Assembly: GCA_934644775.1 (NCBI GenBank)
Contig: CAKUDB010000012.1
Location: 6,663 to 70,662 of the forward strand
Direction: 5' to 3'
Source of the DNA: an uncultured bacterium
GTDB taxonomy: Bacteria > Vulcanimicrobiota > Xenobia > Xenobiales > Xenobiaceae
DNA: 64,000 nt
Shown here: positions 34,905 to 44,085 of the stretch, one piece after another
Layout: each line of letters starts with the position of its first letter
How positions within the stretch are numbered: the first letter of the stretch is position 1
Notes under the pieces: model-generated
What the model saw: only the letters and a program-made list of their open reading frames with translations
The model's database searches: none
Told to the model about the DNA's origin: nothing
Position numbers and translations under genes: made by a program

Positions 34905-36092
34905 ATGAAAAAGACTATTAAGGGCAACGTAAGTTGGGTAGGCTATATCGACTGGGAATTAGAAAGCTTTCACGGTGACGATTATTCTATCGTTAATGGT
35001 TCCAGCCAAAATGCTTATCTTATCGAAGAAGAAAAGACCATTTTAATCGATACGGTTTGGGCTCCACATCGTTTTGAATTTGTGGAGAATTTACAAAAGG
35101 AAATAGATCTCCATAAGATCGATTATATTGTGGCTAACCATGGAGAAATCGACCATTCCGGAGCTTTAACCGCCCTTTTAGAAAAGATTCCTCACGTTCC
35201 TATTTATTGCACAGCCAATTGTGTCAAAAGCTTAGAAGGCCAATATGGCAAACGCGGTTGGAATTTCCATATCGTGAAAACTGGCGATAAGCTCGATATA
35301 GGTAACGGCAAACAACTCGTATTTGTAGAAATGCGTATGCTTCACTGGCCCGATTCTATGGCCACTTATTTAACTGGCGACAATATTTTGTTCTCTAACG
35401 ACGCCTTTGGCCAACATTTTGCCGTAGGTGAAATGTTTAACGATAAGGCTAACCAGAGCTTGCTTTTCAAAGAAGCTATGAAATATTACGCCAACATTCT
35501 TAATCCGTTTTCTCCTTTGGTAACTAAAAAGATAGAGGAGATCGTGGGCTTAGGTTTACCTATCGAGATAATTGCTCCCAGTCACGGCGTAATTTGGCGC
35601 GATAATCCTTTGCAAATTGTGGAAAAATACGCTCAGTGGGCCAAAGCTTACCAGGAAAACCAAATTACCGTCGTTTATGACACTATGTGGGAAGGTACAG
35701 CTAAGATTGCTCACGCTATTGCTGGAGAAATTTCCCAGCAAAGTCCCGATACCGTAGTTAAGGTCTTCAATATTTCTAAGTCTGACAAGAATGAAGTTAT
35801 GACCGAAATCTTTAAGTCCAAAGCTATAGCTGTCGGCTCACCTACGGTAGGTAACGATATCCTTTCCAGCATGTCTGGTTGGTTGGCTTTTGCCAAACAG
35901 CTTAAGTTCAAAAATAAGAAAGCGGCTGCCTTCGGTTGCTATGGCTGGAGCGGTGAAAGTGTCAAAATATTAAAAGAAAAATTAACTGCTGCCGGTTTTG
36001 CTGTAGTCGATGAGGAGATAAGATCACTTTGGAATCCTGAAGAGGAAGATTATCATAAAGTGCCGACTTTAGTTGATAGATTATTAAAATAA
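34905..36092 (+). CDS. fprA: A-type flavodiiron protein (FprA)
   Basis: 395 residues. The N-terminal beta-lactamase-like domain has the diiron ligands: NHGEIDHSG near residue 79, LHWPDS near 146, SNDAFGQH near 165, and PSHGVIW near 225. The C-terminal flavodoxin domain (about 250-395) starts YDTMWEGTAKIAHAIA and has PTVGNDI for FMN. The protein reduces oxygen to water and/or NO to N2O, detoxifying an anaerobic cytoplasm with electrons from rubredoxin or F420. GGAGGAG precedes the ATG. Context with the Crp/Fnr regulator and ferredoxin supports redox-stress control. A terminator follows. Confidence 0.93.
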   Translation: MKKTIKGNVSWVGYIDWELESFHGDDYSIVNGSSQNAYLIEEEKTILIDTVWAPHRFEFVENLQKEIDLHKIDYIVANHGEIDHSGALTALLEKIPHVPIYCTANCVKSLEGQYGKRGWNFHIVKTGDKLDIGNGKQLVFVEMRMLHWPDSMATYLTGDNILFSNDAFGQHFAVGEMFNDKANQSLLFKEAMKYYANILNPFSPLVTKKIEEIVGLGLPIEIIAPSHGVIWRDNPLQIVEKYAQWAKAYQENQITVVYDTMWEGTAKIAHAIAGEISQQSPDTVVKVFNISKSDKNEVMTEIFKSKAIAVGSPTVGNDILSSMSGWLAFAKQLKFKNKKAAAFGCYGWSGESVKILKEKLTAAGFAVVDEEIRSLWNPEEEDYHKVPTLVDRLLK

Positions 36093-36119
36093 TTATCATA
36101 ACTTATTAGCTTAACAGTG

Positions 36120-36163
36120 AACAAGGTTTTGTCGATTAAAGTAACGATAAAGCCTTGTTTTAT
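36120..36163 (+). terminator. Terminator after fprA
   Basis: AACAAGG pairs with CCTTGTT, with a second inner stem GTCG/CGAT, followed by TTTTATC. It is 28 bases beyond the fprA stop. Confidence 0.75.
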
Positions 36164-36427
36164 CTGTATTTTTTGCACTAACATTTGTTAGTAATATTAT
36201 CGTGCTCTTAATTTACAAAATTGCTAGGTTATGATCGAAACGTTTTTATGATCGTTGTATCGTAACAATGGGATAAAAATTGGCTATCTATGATCTAATG
36301 ATCAAAAAAATAAAATCCTCCAAGAGGTATTTTTTAGGGCTAAGAAAATAGGTAAAAGAAGTTTAGCCAACTAATTAGAAAAGAAGATTGGGTAGTTAGT
36401 TTAAAGTTAGATTTGAGGAATAAAGTT
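36164..36427. promoter_or_regulatory. AT-rich upstream region with four ATGATC copies
   Basis: ATGATC occurs at 36231, 36248, 36290 and 36298, the last two forming TATGATCTAATGATCA. A small hairpin (AAAATCCTC/GAGGTATTTT at about 36310-36335) with T-rich flanks follows. Together they suggest a regulator-binding region and an attenuator or terminator before the lipoprotein gene, but no clear promoter was found. Confidence 0.35.
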
Positions 36428-37042
36428 GTGAAAAAGCTCAATAAACTAACCGCATTTGCGGGACTGATATTTTTGCTTTTAGTCGTCGGCGCTTGCTCCG
36501 GCGTGAAAGACACGGAAGACGAAAAGGCTGTTCGTGAAACTTTCAAAAATTTTTGCCTTTGCGTTTACAATGATGACGCCGAACAAGCTCCGGTGACATT
36601 TTTCAGCCGACATGACAAGAAGATCGCTGCCAAACTTTTCACCAATGCGGTGGTAGAAGTAGCTGCTGAGCGTGGTCGTCACTTAAATTCTCAAGAGAAG
36701 CAAATGCTTAGGCAAAAATTTATCGAACGTTGGGATAGCGAAGCTAATGTTTACGATTCACCTATGAATCAAAATGCCAAAAAAATGGCTCAGCGAAATG
36801 TGGATAGGATATTGAAAGAGAATGGCAAGACCTTTGATGATTTTATAAAAATGCTAGAGCGCACTCCGGCTCAAAAGATGGGCTTGGTAATAGACCCCTC
36901 CGGTAAGAAAGCTTCTATAAAAGATATCCACTTCCGCAAAGAAGGTAACGAATGGAAGCTTTCTATGTTGGAAAAAGGCCAAGACCAAAAAGAATTTAAG
37001 CGAGTAATGAAAGAAGAGATGGCCAAAGCCTTAAAATTTTAG
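36428..37042 (+). CDS. Lipoprotein of unknown function
   Basis: About 204 residues. The lipobox VVGAC follows a hydrophobic signal of about 20 residues, so the protein is probably acylated and membrane-bound. The mature part is helical, with FKNFCLCVYNDDAEQAPVTFF and a basic C-terminus; it loosely resembles small DUF4878-type lipoproteins. GTG 36428 is the likely start because GAGGAA lies seven bases before it; an in-frame TTG five codons earlier is the other option. A terminator follows. Confidence 0.75.
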   Translation: MKKLNKLTAFAGLIFLLLVVGACSGVKDTEDEKAVRETFKNFCLCVYNDDAEQAPVTFFSRHDKKIAAKLFTNAVVEVAAERGRHLNSQEKQMLRQKFIERWDSEANVYDSPMNQNAKKMAQRNVDRILKENGKTFDDFIKMLERTPAQKMGLVIDPSGKKASIKDIHFRKEGNEWKLSMLEKGQDQKEFKRVMKEEMAKALKF

Positions 37043-37072
37043 CCCCAATAAAAAGTAAAATATAAACTAAAA

Positions 37073-37120
37073 TCAGCCGCTTGCATAGTGCATTTGCAAC
37101 TATATGTTAGCGGCTTTCTT
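37073..37120. terminator. Terminator between the lipoprotein and GT87 genes
   Basis: AGCCGCT pairs with AGCGGCT, with TTGCATAG/CTATATG complementarity inside, and TTTCTTTCTT follows on the plus strand. It lies at the junction of two convergent genes and includes the stop region of the minus-strand gene. Confidence 0.7.
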
Positions 37121-38438
37121 TCTTAACAATCCAAACCAGCAGCACTTCCCACACAGCCATAAGTAGCAACACTAGCTTGTAGTAAAAAGCCATATAGAAT
37201 AAAATGTACAAAATACTGCCTATTGTGCCATGTAAAGTTTCGCTATCAACAATAAAGAGCGCACAGCCAATAGCTAGCGCTATCCAAAGTAGCCTACTAG
37301 CATTAGGCAAGCTACCATTGTGTAACGCAGCTATAATTACCAAAAATGGAATAAGCAGCGCCAAGTGATGATGGCTCCAAGACAGAGGGGATAACATAAG
37401 CATAAGTGAAATCCAGGTCGAATAATCTAGCGCCAACAATGTAAAGTTGTCGCTTCCGCTATTTTTGCTTCCGCTTCTGTCGGCGGTTGCGTTGCTGCAA
37501 GTTGGCTCGCTAGCTATTTTGGCACTTTGCACTTTACTGCCGTTATGCCATAAAAAGACAGCGCCGACAGTTAGCAAAGCTACATTGATAAGCTTAATTA
37601 AAAGCGGAGAAACGTCGTATAAGCAAGCGTTAATTAAGGTCATAAGCGACTGATTGGAAGCTACTTCTTGGTAGCTTTGCTCGGTAAATAAAAATTGCAC
37701 GTATTGGCCGAAGCGAAAAAAGCCCCACTGTAAGCCGGCCCCAAGAGCTAGTGTAGCTAAAGTAAAGAGACAATAGCCGACAGCTTTATAGCGTCGCTTG
37801 GCCAGCAGCCAAATTAAAAGCACTGCTGGGTATAGCTTTAGCAAGATAGCTACCGATAGAGCTAAGCCACAGAGAAAGTTTTGCTTTTTCCAAGTACAAA
37901 CCACGACGGCAGCCAAACTAAAAAAGAAGAGGCCGCCTACTTGGCCTAAAAGGAAGTTGTCTAGCCAGACACCCCAGCTGAAGCTACCCACAACTAACAA
38001 GGCCCAGGTAAGCCAAGCGATCTTTTTTTTGCTGTCGGCAAAGCAATGGCAACAGAGTAAGAGTAGGCCGACTGCATAAAAGAAAAATTGCCAGAAGGTG
38101 TGTTTTAGGTAGCTATTGGCCCAGCTATCTTGTGCAAAAGGAATATATAAAAGGTAGAAGGGCAGAGGATGATTATCAAAAACGGCCCAGCGTCCTTCTG
38201 ACAAAAAGGACGAATACTCCTTCATCAGTTGTGGATCGTAAATATTGGCCATTCCCTCTTGCAAAGCTTTTACAGAAGCATAGTAGTGGAAAAAATCGTA
38301 ACCAGCGCCGTTAGTGGCTGGATCACTTAAAAACTGAGCTAATTGAGGATGCAACAGCCAACCGCTAAAACTTAAAAGGGTCAACAAGATCCAGCATATA
38401 ATTATATTTTTATATTTACTTATAAATAGGTTATCCAT
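37107..38438 (-). CDS. GT87/DUF2029 membrane glycosyltransferase
   Basis: About 443 residues with roughly ten membrane helices. The first periplasmic loop carries AGYDFFHYYASVKALQEG, then NIYDP, a GT87 hallmark in which the Asp acts as catalyst. Characterised members (PimE-like) add mannose from a polyprenyl-phosphate carrier. It should decorate lipids or glycans outside the inner membrane. ATG 38438 (GAGAAAAAA upstream) is preferred over ATG 38483. It is a lone minus-strand gene; its relation to the 6-10 kb glycosyltransferases is unknown. Confidence 0.82.
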   Translation of the reverse strand: MDNLFISKYKNIIICWILLTLLSFSGWLLHPQLAQFLSDPATNGAGYDFFHYYASVKALQEGMANIYDPQLMKEYSSFLSEGRWAVFDNHPLPFYLLYIPFAQDSWANSYLKHTFWQFFFYAVGLLLLCCHCFADSKKKIAWLTWALLVVGSFSWGVWLDNFLLGQVGGLFFFSLAAVVVCTWKKQNFLCGLALSVAILLKLYPAVLLIWLLAKRRYKAVGYCLFTLATLALGAGLQWGFFRFGQYVQFLFTEQSYQEVASNQSLMTLINACLYDVSPLLIKLINVALLTVGAVFLWHNGSKVQSAKIASEPTCSNATADRSGSKNSGSDNFTLLALDYSTWISLMLMLSPLSWSHHHLALLIPFLVIIAALHNGSLPNASRLLWIALAIGCALFIVDSETLHGTIGSILYILFYMAFYYKLVLLLMAVWEVLLVWIVKKESR

Positions 38439-38590
38439 TTTTTTCTCGTTTTTCTCTGCGAATGGGGCTATTTTTCTATACATGCAAGGCTTTGCCCTAG
38501 TTTTTCTAGAATCGGCCAGGGTACGTTGTTTGGGGAAAACCTAAGTAGGGCTAAGCCTCAATTTTTGCAGAAAAATCGGAGTCTAAAACT

Positions 38591-39208
38591 GTGAGAACAA
38601 TTATCGGTAAAGCAACTCTGGCAGCTGGCATCTTTTGTCTTATTCAAACTGGAGCTGTTTGGGGGCAGCCTAACTTGGAAGGCGAGGCGGTTTGCCAAGA
38701 TATTGCCAAGCCGCCCCATTACTGGTTTGTAGCTCAGGAAAGCGGTTCTGCCGACAGCAGCTCGAGCGTAGATACTTCCACTTGGCAAGTAATTAACGGC
38801 AACGGTTTTAAGGTGCGTTTCCCTAATCAAACTAGATACAATCGTGCCAATTATAGCGGCGCTTTTGCTGAAACTTGGGAAACTGAAACTGACGAGCCGC
38901 TCCATATGTTTAAGTTGCAACAAGCCCAATTCGGAGGCGGATCTATCAGCACTAAAGATCCGGACGAATTTTTATTCGACAATATGGAAAATAACAGTCG
39001 CCAGCTTAATGGCCAGGTTTCCCAAAGGAGCAGGATTCAAAATGCTCGCTATCCGGGTTGTATTTACAAGATAACTACTGCCGAAGCCGAATGGGACTTT
39101 ATGATTCGTTTAGATGGTGACACCGTTTATACGCTGTCAGTCTGTTCTATGCCTTATGAATCAAACGACGGCTACAGCCAAGCTTTTTTTGACTCTTTCA
39201 CTTTCTAA
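38591..39208 (+). CDS. Exported protein of unknown function
   Basis: 205 residues with a signal peptide (GTG start, MRTIIGKATL, then a hydrophobic core, cleavage probably after VWG). The mature part is a compact alpha/beta domain of about 145 residues with FKVRFPNQTRYN and YPGCIYKITTAEAEWDFMIRLDG. It resembles small exported domains of unknown function. The start codon is not preceded by a strong ribosome-binding site. There is no operon partner closer than 90 bases. Confidence 0.68.
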   Translation: MRTIIGKATLAAGIFCLIQTGAVWGQPNLEGEAVCQDIAKPPHYWFVAQESGSADSSSSVDTSTWQVINGNGFKVRFPNQTRYNRANYSGAFAETWETETDEPLHMFKLQQAQFGGGSISTKDPDEFLFDNMENNSRQLNGQVSQRSRIQNARYPGCIYKITTAEAEWDFMIRLDGDTVYTLSVCSMPYESNDGYSQAFFDSFTF

Positions 39209-39302
39209 CAGCCTTTGTTAGAAGCTTCGGCAATTTGTTTTTTTTACTTTGGCATGTTAAGATCCGACTTAGTTTTTTATGTTTTTATTTGGCGGAGGAA
39301 CT

Positions 39303-40016
39303 ATGAGCAAACTTAAAAAGCTATTTAAGACTATCAATGAATTTTTAAAAGAGAGCACTCAAGAATTTACTTTTGATCAAGAGAGCGGCGTCTTCTCTTT
39401 CAAAGAGCAAATCACCGACGAAAAGCGCAGTGCCGTAGATATTTCTTTCTTTATCAGTGACTGTAGCGTAACTTTGCACGCCATCTCCGGCTTAAAAATT
39501 CCCCAAGATAAAGTAGCTTCTTTAAGTGAGTTTATTATTAGAGCCAACAATGACATTGAAATTGGCAATTTCGACTTAGATTTAGAAGCTAAACAGCCCA
39601 TCGTCAGCTTTAAAGTCAATATTTTGCTCGGTTTAGATATGAAAATTGACGAAGATGATTTGGATTTAGCCGTGCAAATCGTTTTGGGTACCATGCGCAG
39701 CTATTGGAGCGGCTTTATCGGCGTTTTAGATGAAGGCTTGAGCGCTGCCGAAGCTCTGGAAAGTTGTTACGAAGAAGAGGATGACGAAAAAAGTGACGAC
39801 GATTGTGGCTGCGGTTGCCACGAGGATCAAGACGACGAAGATGACGACGAAGAATTTTTCGAAGTAGATTTGCGCACCAATCATCTCCACAAATGCGGCT
39901 GCGGTTGTGATGAATGTGATGACGAATGTGACGAAGACGAAGATGATGAAGACGATGAGTTTTTCGAATTTTTAGATGATAGCGAAGCTCCCGATCAAGA
40001 GGATGATGGAGATTAA
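39303..40016 (+). CDS. YbjN-like protein with an acidic, Cys-rich tail
   Basis: 237 residues. The N-terminal 150 residues match the YbjN fold (type III chaperone-like: FKEQITDEKRSAVDISFF, GNFDLDLEAKQPIVSFKV). The last 80 residues are very acidic, with two cysteine clusters: CGCGCHE near residue 171 and CGCGCDECDDEC near 207, plus a nearby HLH. This tail could bind metal ions. GGAGG before ATG 39303 decides the start, removing a longer out-of-phase reading. No such tail is known to me in ordinary YbjN proteins. A terminator follows. Confidence 0.75.
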   Translation: MSKLKKLFKTINEFLKESTQEFTFDQESGVFSFKEQITDEKRSAVDISFFISDCSVTLHAISGLKIPQDKVASLSEFIIRANNDIEIGNFDLDLEAKQPIVSFKVNILLGLDMKIDEDDLDLAVQIVLGTMRSYWSGFIGVLDEGLSAAEALESCYEEEDDEKSDDDCGCGCHEDQDDEDDDEEFFEVDLRTNHLHKCGCGCDECDDECDEDEDDEDDEFFEFLDDSEAPDQEDDGD

Positions 40017-40175
40017 AATTAAACTTTCTGCCGATTAGTTCCCTATCTCCAGCCTGTTTTTGACCGATGGCCCCTTCTTTTGCTGCCAGTTCTTCTGCAC
40101 AACTAAGACTATTGTGTCTGTATTTTGTTGAGTTTGTACATGAGTAAGTGTGTAAATTATGCATAAACTCTGCTT

Positions 40176-40221
40176 TTTAGCCTCAAAAATTAAAAATTAT
40201 TTTGATTTTTGAGGCATTTTG
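40176..40221 (+). terminator. Terminator upstream of the GT4 gene
   Basis: GCCTCAAAAAT pairs with ATTTTTGAGGC around an AT-rich loop, followed by ATTTTGTT. Confidence 0.8.
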
Positions 40222-40308
40222 TTAATATTTTGACTATTGCCTCGAAAAGTTGAAAACGCAAGTATTTTTTGAAGGAATAGCCTTAGTTGTATTTAGAAAA
40301 GTCGGCCC

Positions 40309-41607
40309 ATGTGTAGTGATCCGACTATGTTCAGCATAGACAAAGTTCAGTTTGTTATGTTGTCTTTCGAGGGGCCTGATCTCTTCTCCATGGCTGGTGG
40401 CCTTGGTATAAGAGCTCAGGAACTTTGCAGCTGTTTGGCCTCTATGGGCTTTACGACTCACCTTTATTTTATTGGTGATCCTGACTTACCAGCCGAAGAA
40501 CAGCGAGGCAAACTTATTTTGCATCGCTGGTGTCAGTGGCTTAGCGCCGCTAATCCTGGCGGTTGTTATGTAGCTGAAGATGCCAAAGTTGAAGATTACG
40601 GCAATTCTATCCCTTCAGCCTTAGTAAAAAAAGTAATTGCTCCGGCCGCTCAACAGGGTATTACTACTATTGTACTAGCTGAAGAGTGGCAGACTATTCC
40701 AGCTGTCATCAATTTAAGGAAGGCTCTTAGAGAACATCGCTTAGAAGACCGAGTCGGTATACTTTGGAATGCCAATAATTTATACGGTTTTAAGGGCATC
40801 GATTGGTTAACTTTGAATAAGTCTTGTGCCTTAACTACGGTAAGCCGTTACATGAAACACCGTATGTGGCCTTTAGGCGTCAATCCAATCGTTATCCATA
40901 ATGGCATTCCTTCCAGGCTTTTACAAACTCCTATCGATCAGAATATTGTCGAGGAGTTGCGCCAAATTTTCCCCAATTTGCTTATTACTAAGGTTGGTCG
41001 TTATGATGTTGATAAGCGTTGGGTGATGGCAGTAAAGGCTGTAGCTGCCATGAAGCAAAAAGGGCTCAAGCCTACTTTTATTGTACGAGGCGGGAAAGAA
41101 CCCCATCGCCAGGAGGTTAGAAGCCAAGCCGAAAAATGTGGCTTGAGTTGGAAAGAGATTAACCTACCTCCCAAAGCGCCCGCTCAAGATATTTTAGCCG
41201 AATTGGCTCGCTGGAGCAGCTGTGATATTTTAGAGCTTTGCTTTTATCTATCCGAAGAGTTTATTAACGTGCTTTACTCTGGATCAGATTGTGTCTTAGC
41301 TAATTCTGGTCATGAGCCTTTCGGTTTAGTCGGTTTGGAAGTAATGGCTTGCGGAGGCTTGGCCTTTGTGGGAGCTACTGGTGAGGACTATGCCCAAACT
41401 TTAGTTAATAGCACCGTAGTAGAAACGGAAGATCCACTGGAAATAGTAGAGTATGTCCAGACCTTGACTAGCGATAAAAAGTTAAATCAAAGTTTGCGAG
41501 CAGAGGGTAAGCGTACTGCCGCTTGTTATATTTGGGAGCGCATTTGTCGCGATCTTTTCCAAAAGATCCGTTTTCTGAGTGCTTCCCGAGGCGTCATTCT
41601 CGACTAG
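40309..41607 (+). CDS. Family 4/5 glycosyltransferase
   Basis: 432 residues with the GT-B layout. The N-terminal domain starts VMLSFEGPDLFSMAGGLGIRA, resembling glycogen/starch synthase-type donors. The C-terminal domain has KVGRYDVDKRW, and the EX7E motif in HEPFGLVGLEVMACGG. It transfers sugar from a nucleotide donor in the cytoplasm, perhaps to a polysaccharide or glycolipid. The start is uncertain; ATG 40327 or 40357 are alternatives. rsmI follows 51 bases downstream. Confidence 0.82.
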   Translation: MCSDPTMFSIDKVQFVMLSFEGPDLFSMAGGLGIRAQELCSCLASMGFTTHLYFIGDPDLPAEEQRGKLILHRWCQWLSAANPGGCYVAEDAKVEDYGNSIPSALVKKVIAPAAQQGITTIVLAEEWQTIPAVINLRKALREHRLEDRVGILWNANNLYGFKGIDWLTLNKSCALTTVSRYMKHRMWPLGVNPIVIHNGIPSRLLQTPIDQNIVEELRQIFPNLLITKVGRYDVDKRWVMAVKAVAAMKQKGLKPTFIVRGGKEPHRQEVRSQAEKCGLSWKEINLPPKAPAQDILAELARWSSCDILELCFYLSEEFINVLYSGSDCVLANSGHEPFGLVGLEVMACGGLAFVGATGEDYAQTLVNSTVVETEDPLEIVEYVQTLTSDKKLNQSLRAEGKRTAACYIWERICRDLFQKIRFLSASRGVILD

Positions 41608-41658
41608 CGGCAGTATTAGGGAGAGTATAAAAAGTAGTCGGTTAGAGGTTTTAGGGTT

Positions 41659-42639
41659 GTGCATAAAGAGATCGACAGTACCGCGTCGGTAGCTAAAAAT
41701 AACAGTGTCGATACAAATTCGCCAGGGCAAAATAGAGCCAAAGATGAAGATTTTTTAGTTGCATCTGAAGCTGTATTTAATCGAGTAAAAATGGAAGTAA
41801 AGCCGGGCGTTTTGTATTTAGTAGCCGTACCTATAGGCAACCTGGACGATTTTACTCCCAGAGCTTGGCATGTATTGGAAGAGGTGGAATATATCGCCTG
41901 CGAAGAAGTGCAATCGGCCCGCCGCCTCTTACAATTGCATAACATAAAAGCCAAGCTTGTTTCTTATCGCGAGTCGGGGCGCGACCAGTCGGGCGATCAG
42001 ATTGTCAATTTACTGGCCGAAGGTGCCAAAGTGGCCGTTATTTCCGGGGCCGGTACGCCGGCAGTTTCCGATCCCGGTCGAGATTTGGTGGCTAAGTGTC
42101 ATCAGGCTGGTTTTAAAGTGTCGCCTATCCCTGGTGCCAGCGCCCTTACAGCTGCCGTCTCGGCGGCGGGCTTGCCTTTAAGGCGTTTTGCTTTTGAGGG
42201 CTTTTTGCCTAGGCGCAGCCACGAATGCCTACAGTTTTTGCAAAGTTTGGCCAATGAAGAGCGCACTATGATCTTTTTTGAAGCTCCCCATCGCCTCAAA
42301 GAAACTTTGCAACTTATGCTTAAAGTTTTTGGCGATCGCCAGGCTTTTATAGGGCGCGAGCTTACCAAATATTTTGAAGAGTGCTTGCAAAGTAGTTTGG
42401 CCAAGCTTTGCGATAAATATGCTCAAGAAGAGCCGCGCGGTGAGTTTGTTATCGTTGTGGAGGGGTTGCAAGTTGACGAAACAGAGGAGGAGCTGCGCCT
42501 AAACGAACAGGCTAAGCTCGATTTGGAGTTCTTGCGCAAGTTAGGCGTCTCCAAACGCGATCAAGCTGCAATTTTGGTTCACTTTCGAGAAATACCGAAA
42601 AATAGGGCTAAGCAATTGGTTATGGAAGGCGACAACTAA
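41659..42639 (+). CDS. rsmI: 16S rRNA (cytidine-1402-2'-O)-methyltransferase RsmI
   Basis: 326 residues. The SAM-binding tetrapyrrole-methylase fold shows LYLVAVPIGNLDDFTPRA near residue 53, GAGTPAVSDPGRDLV near 131, PGASALTAAVSAAGLP near 155 and FFEAPHRL near 206. It methylates the ribose of C1402 in 16S rRNA, next to the decoding centre. About 44 extra N-terminal residues precede the usual start, which may be an artefact; an internal ATG at 41791 lacks a ribosome-binding site. GTG 41659 has AGAGG upstream. Confidence 0.92.
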   Translation: MHKEIDSTASVAKNNSVDTNSPGQNRAKDEDFLVASEAVFNRVKMEVKPGVLYLVAVPIGNLDDFTPRAWHVLEEVEYIACEEVQSARRLLQLHNIKAKLVSYRESGRDQSGDQIVNLLAEGAKVAVISGAGTPAVSDPGRDLVAKCHQAGFKVSPIPGASALTAAVSAAGLPLRRFAFEGFLPRRSHECLQFLQSLANEERTMIFFEAPHRLKETLQLMLKVFGDRQAFIGRELTKYFEECLQSSLAKLCDKYAQEEPRGEFVIVVEGLQVDETEEELRLNEQAKLDLEFLRKLGVSKRDQAAILVHFREIPKNRAKQLVMEGDN

Positions 42640-42696
42640 AAAGCGATCAAAATAAGGGCTTTTTCTGTTTTGTCTATATACAAAGTTGGGTACTTA

Positions 42697-42705
42697 TGGT
42701 ATAAT
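42697..42705 (+). promoter_or_regulatory. Extended -10 promoter for the cytidine deaminase gene
   Basis: TGGTATAAT is an extended -10 element (TGn plus perfect TATAAT). It lies 33 bases upstream of the ATG. No convincing -35 is seen, as is common for this type. Confidence 0.7.
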
Positions 42706-42737
42706 GTCCCTCCAACTTTAAGAGAAGGAGCCGTGTT

Positions 42738-43655
42738 ATGAGTATTTCTGGTCTCCTGGAGGGTTGTTCCCAGGTAACTAGCCCTTCGCCCGAAGTCACT
42801 GAAAAGTTGAAGGGTGCGCTTCCCGCTTATCCCTTCCATATCAAAGCCGACGAGGCTGTAAGTATAGCTGGTAAGCTTGGCATTACCGTAGCTCAGCTAA
42901 TGATTGAGTTGATTCCTATAGCCCGTGAATACGCCGCTCCGGTCGTTCCCATTTCAGATTTCAAAGTAGGATCTTGTGCAATGGGTCGGAGCGGCGATTT
43001 GTATTTAGGCGTAAATATGGAATTCTGTGGCGACAATTTAGCCCAAACTGTACATAGTGAGCAATCTTCTGTCACCAATGCTATGTGCCATGATGAAAAA
43101 GGCATTGCGGCTCTAGCTGTTTCTGCCGAGCCTTGCGGTTCTTGTCGTCAGTTCCTCAATGAATTAGCTTGCGCCAGTGACTTAATTATAACTATTCCCA
43201 ATCGTCATGCTATTGGCTTAGAAGATTTGCTGCCCCACGCTTTCGGCCCTAAAAACTTAAATGTAGATGGCGGTATGCTGGTTACTTATGAGGCTCCTTT
43301 AGTTGAGCCCGAAGAAAAAGACGAGCTTATCAAGTTAGCTTGGGATTCAGCCAATAAGGGATATGCTCCTTACTCACATTGCAATGCCGGCGTAGCTTTG
43401 CAATTTGCTGACGGATTTAAGGTCTGCGGCTGGTACGCTGAAAATGCTGCTTTTAATCCTTCAGTTTATCCTTTACAAGCTGCTTTAATTATGGCTAATG
43501 CTTCTGGTCGCCGTTTGGGAGATATAACTAGAGCCGCTTTAGTTGAGCGCAAGCTTGAAAATAACATAACCCACGTTCATTCTACAGCTAGCCTACTTAA
43601 ATCTTTGGCTCCTCAGGCCGAACTTATCATTAAACGTTTAGACGTGAAAGTATAG
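42738..43655 (+). CDS. cdd: Cytidine deaminase, two-domain type
   Basis: 305 residues, the length of E. coli-type homodimeric Cdd. The active site is TVHSEQSS (zinc His and catalytic Glu) near residue 97 and SAEPCGSCRQF (zinc Cys pair) near 132. The second, inactive domain (about 190-305) includes GYAPYSHCNAGVALQFADG. It deaminates cytidine and deoxycytidine to uridine forms for pyrimidine salvage. GAAGGAG lies before the ATG, and an extended -10 promoter precedes it. The active-site HSE replaces the more common HAE but keeps both key residues. Confidence 0.92.
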   Translation: MSISGLLEGCSQVTSPSPEVTEKLKGALPAYPFHIKADEAVSIAGKLGITVAQLMIELIPIAREYAAPVVPISDFKVGSCAMGRSGDLYLGVNMEFCGDNLAQTVHSEQSSVTNAMCHDEKGIAALAVSAEPCGSCRQFLNELACASDLIITIPNRHAIGLEDLLPHAFGPKNLNVDGGMLVTYEAPLVEPEEKDELIKLAWDSANKGYAPYSHCNAGVALQFADGFKVCGWYAENAAFNPSVYPLQAALIMANASGRRLGDITRAALVERKLENNITHVHSTASLLKSLAPQAELIIKRLDVKV

Positions 43656-43700
43656 CTACTTCTAATTAAATCGACAGTTTTAACTGGAGATTTTGATAAG

Positions 43701-43757
43701 ATAAAGCGCTCTGCTTGGCTCGGATATTTTCCGCTCAGGTGGGGCGCTTTCGTTGTT
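43701..43757 (+). terminator. Terminator after cdd
   Basis: AAAGCGC pairs with GCGCTTT across about 35 bases with partial inner pairing, followed by CGTTGTTATT. A weak T run lowers certainty. Confidence 0.6.
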
Positions 43758-43914
43758 ATTGCTGTAGTTTTGGCTTAGCCAGTTAGCTAATTGGGCCAGC
43801 CAATTTACCATTAAGAAAAAAATATTGCCCGAGCTGAAATATATTAAATATACAATAAAAGGAGATAATAACAAGATAAATATCTTTGATATATTGTCGA
43901 AATGTCAGTAATAT

Positions 43915-43943
43915 TTGACTTTTTGCTAATAATATTGTACTAT
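43915..43943 (+). promoter_or_regulatory. Sigma-70-type promoter for the lytic transglycosylase
   Basis: TTGACT and TACTAT are spaced by 17 bases. The start codon is about 143 bases downstream. Confidence 0.65.
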
Positions 43944-44085
43944 TGCCGCCGTTGGGGAATATATTTTTTGATTAAAATTAAGTTTGGAAGGTGTTTGGCA
44001 GCACTTTTGGTTTGAGGCTCACTCGCTATTATTCGCCCAGCGCAGGCCCGGCCTTTTTTCAAACTGCGAGAGGTAGGCGTCAGTT

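Noticed and set aside
39715..40164. A His/Arg-rich minus-strand frame of 149 codons
   Set aside because: It is the complement of the Asp/Glu-rich tail of the YbjN-like gene.
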